A stretch of DNA of 13,713 nt. Origin: DUAG01 sp046756865 (GTDB lineage Bacteria; Nitrospirota; Nitrospiria; SBBL01; JAADHI01). Under the pieces are notes generated by a model, which saw only the letters and a list, made by a program, of their open reading frames with translations, ran no database searches and was not told the origin of the DNA. Positions 11,689 through 13,713 of the stretch are shown in pieces. The position numbers and the translations under genes were made by a program. The stretch's first letter is position 1. Each line of letters begins with the position of its first letter. The stretch is taken from contig JBHHXE010000049.1 in assembly GCA_046756865.1 (NCBI GenBank), positions 1 through 13,713 of the forward strand, read 5' to 3'.

Positions 11689-13713
11689 TCAGGTGGGGCT
11701 ACGCCGGTTTTCTGGCGCAATCGGAATTTCCGCCTTCCCATTAAGCACCACCGGCGGTCCTTCGCTTCGGGAATCGGCTTTGAGTAGTAAGCTAAACGCT
11801 TCTGCGGGAAGGGGACGGCTGAAAAGGTAGCCTTGTCCAAAACCGCAGCCCTGTGCCAGCAGGTAGTTGCGCTGTTCCTTTGTTTCGATGCCTTCCGCGA
11901 TAACATCGATTTTGAGTTGGTCTGCGAGGGCGATAATCATGTTTGTTATTGCCGCATTATCCGGGTTGTCCGGGAGCCCTCTGGTAAAGGACTGGTCAAT
12001 CTTGAGCGAATGAATCGGAAAACACTTCAGGTAGCTCAAAGAGGAAAAGCCGGTGCCGAAGTCGTCGATTGAAAGTTGAACGCCGGATTCCTTCAACTCC
12101 TGGAGCCTCGTGGCGACCTGGTCCTGGTTTTCCATGAGGATGGATTCAGTGAGTTCAAGCTTTAATTCGTCATGGCCAATTTCGTTGTCTCGCATGATTT
12201 TTGTCGTATTCTCAACAAAGTCGCTTTCCTGGAATTGCGGTGCAGAGACATTTACGGAGATGGCAAGGCCACGAAATCCGGCCTCCCGCCAAGTTCTCAA
12301 CTGTGTCATTGCTGTTTTCAGTACCCATTCTCCTATCGGTAAAATGAGACCGGTCTTTTCCGCCAGTGGGATAAAATCTGCGGGAGAAATGACCCCCTGA
12401 CCCTCACGGGACCAACGGATCAGCGCCTCCATCCCGCTTATTTTCCCTCGATTCAGATCAACAATGGGTTGATAGTGGAGTGTAAACTCATCTCGCTCAA
12501 TTGCATGATAAAGGGCGGAGGTCAGGGACAGGGACTTTCCTCCCATAACCTGGGCTTTCGGTGAGTAGGTCTGAAATTTACCTCGTCCGATTTTTTTGGC
12601 ATGATACATGGCACTATCTGCATTTTTCATCAATGTCAAAGTTGTTTCACCGTGATCCGGATAGAGTGAAATTCCGATACTGCAGGTGACAAACAGTTCT
12701 TCCCCTTCAACATAAGTCGGCTTCTTGAGCGCAGCAATAATTTTCTGTGCCAGAATGGAAGCATCCTCTTTCTTGCCGATTCCGGGCAGGAGGAGGATAA
12801 ACTCATCTCCGCTCATTCTGGCAACGATGTCCTTCCCATGAAGGCAGACTTTAAGACGCCTGGAGATCTCCTGCAGGAGTTGATCGCCAGAGGGGTGCCC
12901 CAGGGTATCATTAACCAGTTTAAACTGGTCCAGATCGAGAAACATCAGTGCAAAAGGGCGCTTATCCGCGCGTCGTTTTGCGAGGATATTTTCGAGTTCC
13001 CTCTTAAAAAGGACCCGGTTGGGGAGCCCTGTCAGGTCGTCATAGTGAGCCATGTGAAAGACTTTTTCTTCAGAAATTTTTCGGTGCGTGATGTCTACCT
13101 GGATCGAGAGGTATTGATAAGGCTTGCCCTGCTCATCTAGAAAAGGAATAATTGTCATGTCGACCCAATAGAAAGCGCCGTCTTTTGCCTTGTTTTTAAA
13201 GTTCCCGCGCCAGATCCCTCCACCAGAGACTGTCATCCACATTTCTTTAACAAAGGCCTCTGACTGATCGCGAGTACTAAGGATCTCGCCATTGTTTCCA
13301 AGGAGCTCTTCCCGGGAATATTTGGAAATCCTACAGAAATTGTCATTGGCAAAAAGAATGTTCCCGTTCAGATCTGTCACGGAGACAATGGCGGCGGCAT
13401 TGAGGGCGTATTTAAAGTCATTGAGATCTTTGTTCCGATGGTTAATCTCGTCTACCATTTCGTTAAAAAGATGTATAAGAGGGGCGACTTCCCCTTTTGA
13501 ATTAATTTCTAAGCGATGATCCAGGTGGCCTTGCTTGACTTTCGCCATCCCGTGCTGGATCTCGTTGATCGGATGGGTAATAGACCTGGCGATGACGATA
13601 AAAATGCCGCCCCCCAGAAAAAGAGTCACGGCGCTGACAAGCATCAAAAACTGTTTCTGTGTCTCTATCGGCTCAAAAGCCTCTTCAGTGTCTATTTTTG
13701 CTACCATTCCCCA
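11689..13713 (-). CDS. Cache(end)-HAMP-PAS-GGDEF-EAL cyclic-di-GMP protein, 5' truncated
   Basis: The frame is open through the right edge, so only 674 C-terminal residues are visible. Numbering from ATG 13707, residues 1-16 (MVAKIDTEEAFEPIE) resemble the end of a periplasmic Cache domain. A membrane helix (about 20-41), HAMP (about 41-95), PAS (about 98-210), GGDEF (about 222-385) and EAL (about 395-645) follow. The cyclase motif reads SGDEF (299-303). The usual inhibitory RxxD is HGKD (290-293), so product inhibition is probably lost. The phosphodiesterase side looks complete: EAL (427-429), Asn486, Glu518, DDFGTG (548-553), Lys569, Glu605. It may make or break down cyclic di-GMP in response to an external ligand; the intact EAL favours hydrolysis. 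ATG 13707 is not taken as the true start. Confidence 0.92.
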   Translation of the reverse strand, partial: WGMVAKIDTEEAFEPIETQKQFLMLVSAVTLFLGGGIFIVIARSITHPINEIQHGMAKVKQGHLDHRLEINSKGEVAPLIHLFNEMVDEINHRNKDLNDFKYALNAAAIVSVTDLNGNILFANDNFCRISKYSREELLGNNGEILSTRDQSEAFVKEMWMTVSGGGIWRGNFKNKAKDGAFYWVDMTIIPFLDEQGKPYQYLSIQVDITHRKISEEKVFHMAHYDDLTGLPNRVLFKRELENILAKRRADKRPFALMFLDLDQFKLVNDTLGHPSGDQLLQEISRRLKVCLHGKDIVARMSGDEFILLLPGIGKKEDASILAQKIIAALKKPTYVEGEELFVTCSIGISLYPDHGETTLTLMKNADSAMYHAKKIGRGKFQTYSPKAQVMGGKSLSLTSALYHAIERDEFTLHYQPIVDLNRGKISGMEALIRWSREGQGVISPADFIPLAEKTGLILPIGEWVLKTAMTQLRTWREAGFRGLAISVNVSAPQFQESDFVENTTKIMRDNEIGHDELKLELTESILMENQDQVATRLQELKESGVQLSIDDFGTGFSSLSYLKCFPIHSLKIDQSFTRGLPDNPDNAAITNMIIALADQLKIDVIAEGIETKEQRNYLLAQGCGFGQGYLFSRPLPAEAFSLLLKADSRSEGPPVVLNGKAEIPIAPENRRSPT

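Overview
This window looks like chromosomal DNA from a free-living Gram-negative bacterium, dense in signalling genes and of moderate GC. Strong Shine-Dalgarno sequences, a sigma54 activator, a sigma54-type promoter, a hemerythrin, a protoglobin kinase and a small CxxC/CxxC zinc-ribbon protein fit an environmental lineage such as Nitrospirota, NC10 or a deltaproteobacterial group. This placement is an inference and is weak. I see no tRNA, rRNA, CRISPR array, transposase or phage gene.

Left part (1-1870, + strand): the end of an unidentified gene, then a CopD-like four-helix membrane protein, a hemerythrin-domain protein, a 268-base spacer holding two sizeable inverted repeats, and a 64-residue zinc-ribbon protein.

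Signalling core (1871-7231): a LuxR-type response regulator on the minus strand, driven by a textbook sigma70 promoter. It diverges from a globin-coupled (protoglobin) histidine kinase, which is followed by a stand-alone Rcp1-like receiver. Next comes a minus-strand soluble PAS histidine kinase of NtrB type, divergent from a plus-strand NtrC-type sigma54 activator with a GAFTDA loop.

Right part (7232-11646, + strand): directly after the activator lies a 298-base spacer with a good -24/-12 (sigma54) promoter at 7468-7483 and a candidate upstream activator site about 100 bases before the predicted transcript start. It leads a run of six plus-strand genes: a membrane-anchored exported protein of unknown function, a tandem-CBS protein, a small protein made of two copies of one domain, an acyl-CoA dehydrogenase with a glutaryl-CoA-dehydrogenase-like substrate signature, an exported coiled-coil protein built of about eight 25-residue repeats, and a second tandem-CBS protein. 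A hairpin region at 10340-10382 may divide this run into two units.

Right edge (11689-13713, minus strand): a 5'-truncated Cache(end)-TM-HAMP-PAS-GGDEF-EAL cyclic-di-GMP protein that converges on the operon.

Working model (inference): the protoglobin kinase and hemerythrin report O2, NO or redox state. The PAS kinase and NtrC-type activator switch on the adjacent sigma54 operon, whose products combine envelope proteins, nucleotide-sensing CBS proteins and acyl-CoA metabolism. The most unusual content is this operon, particularly the duplicated-domain protein and the 25-residue-repeat exported protein.
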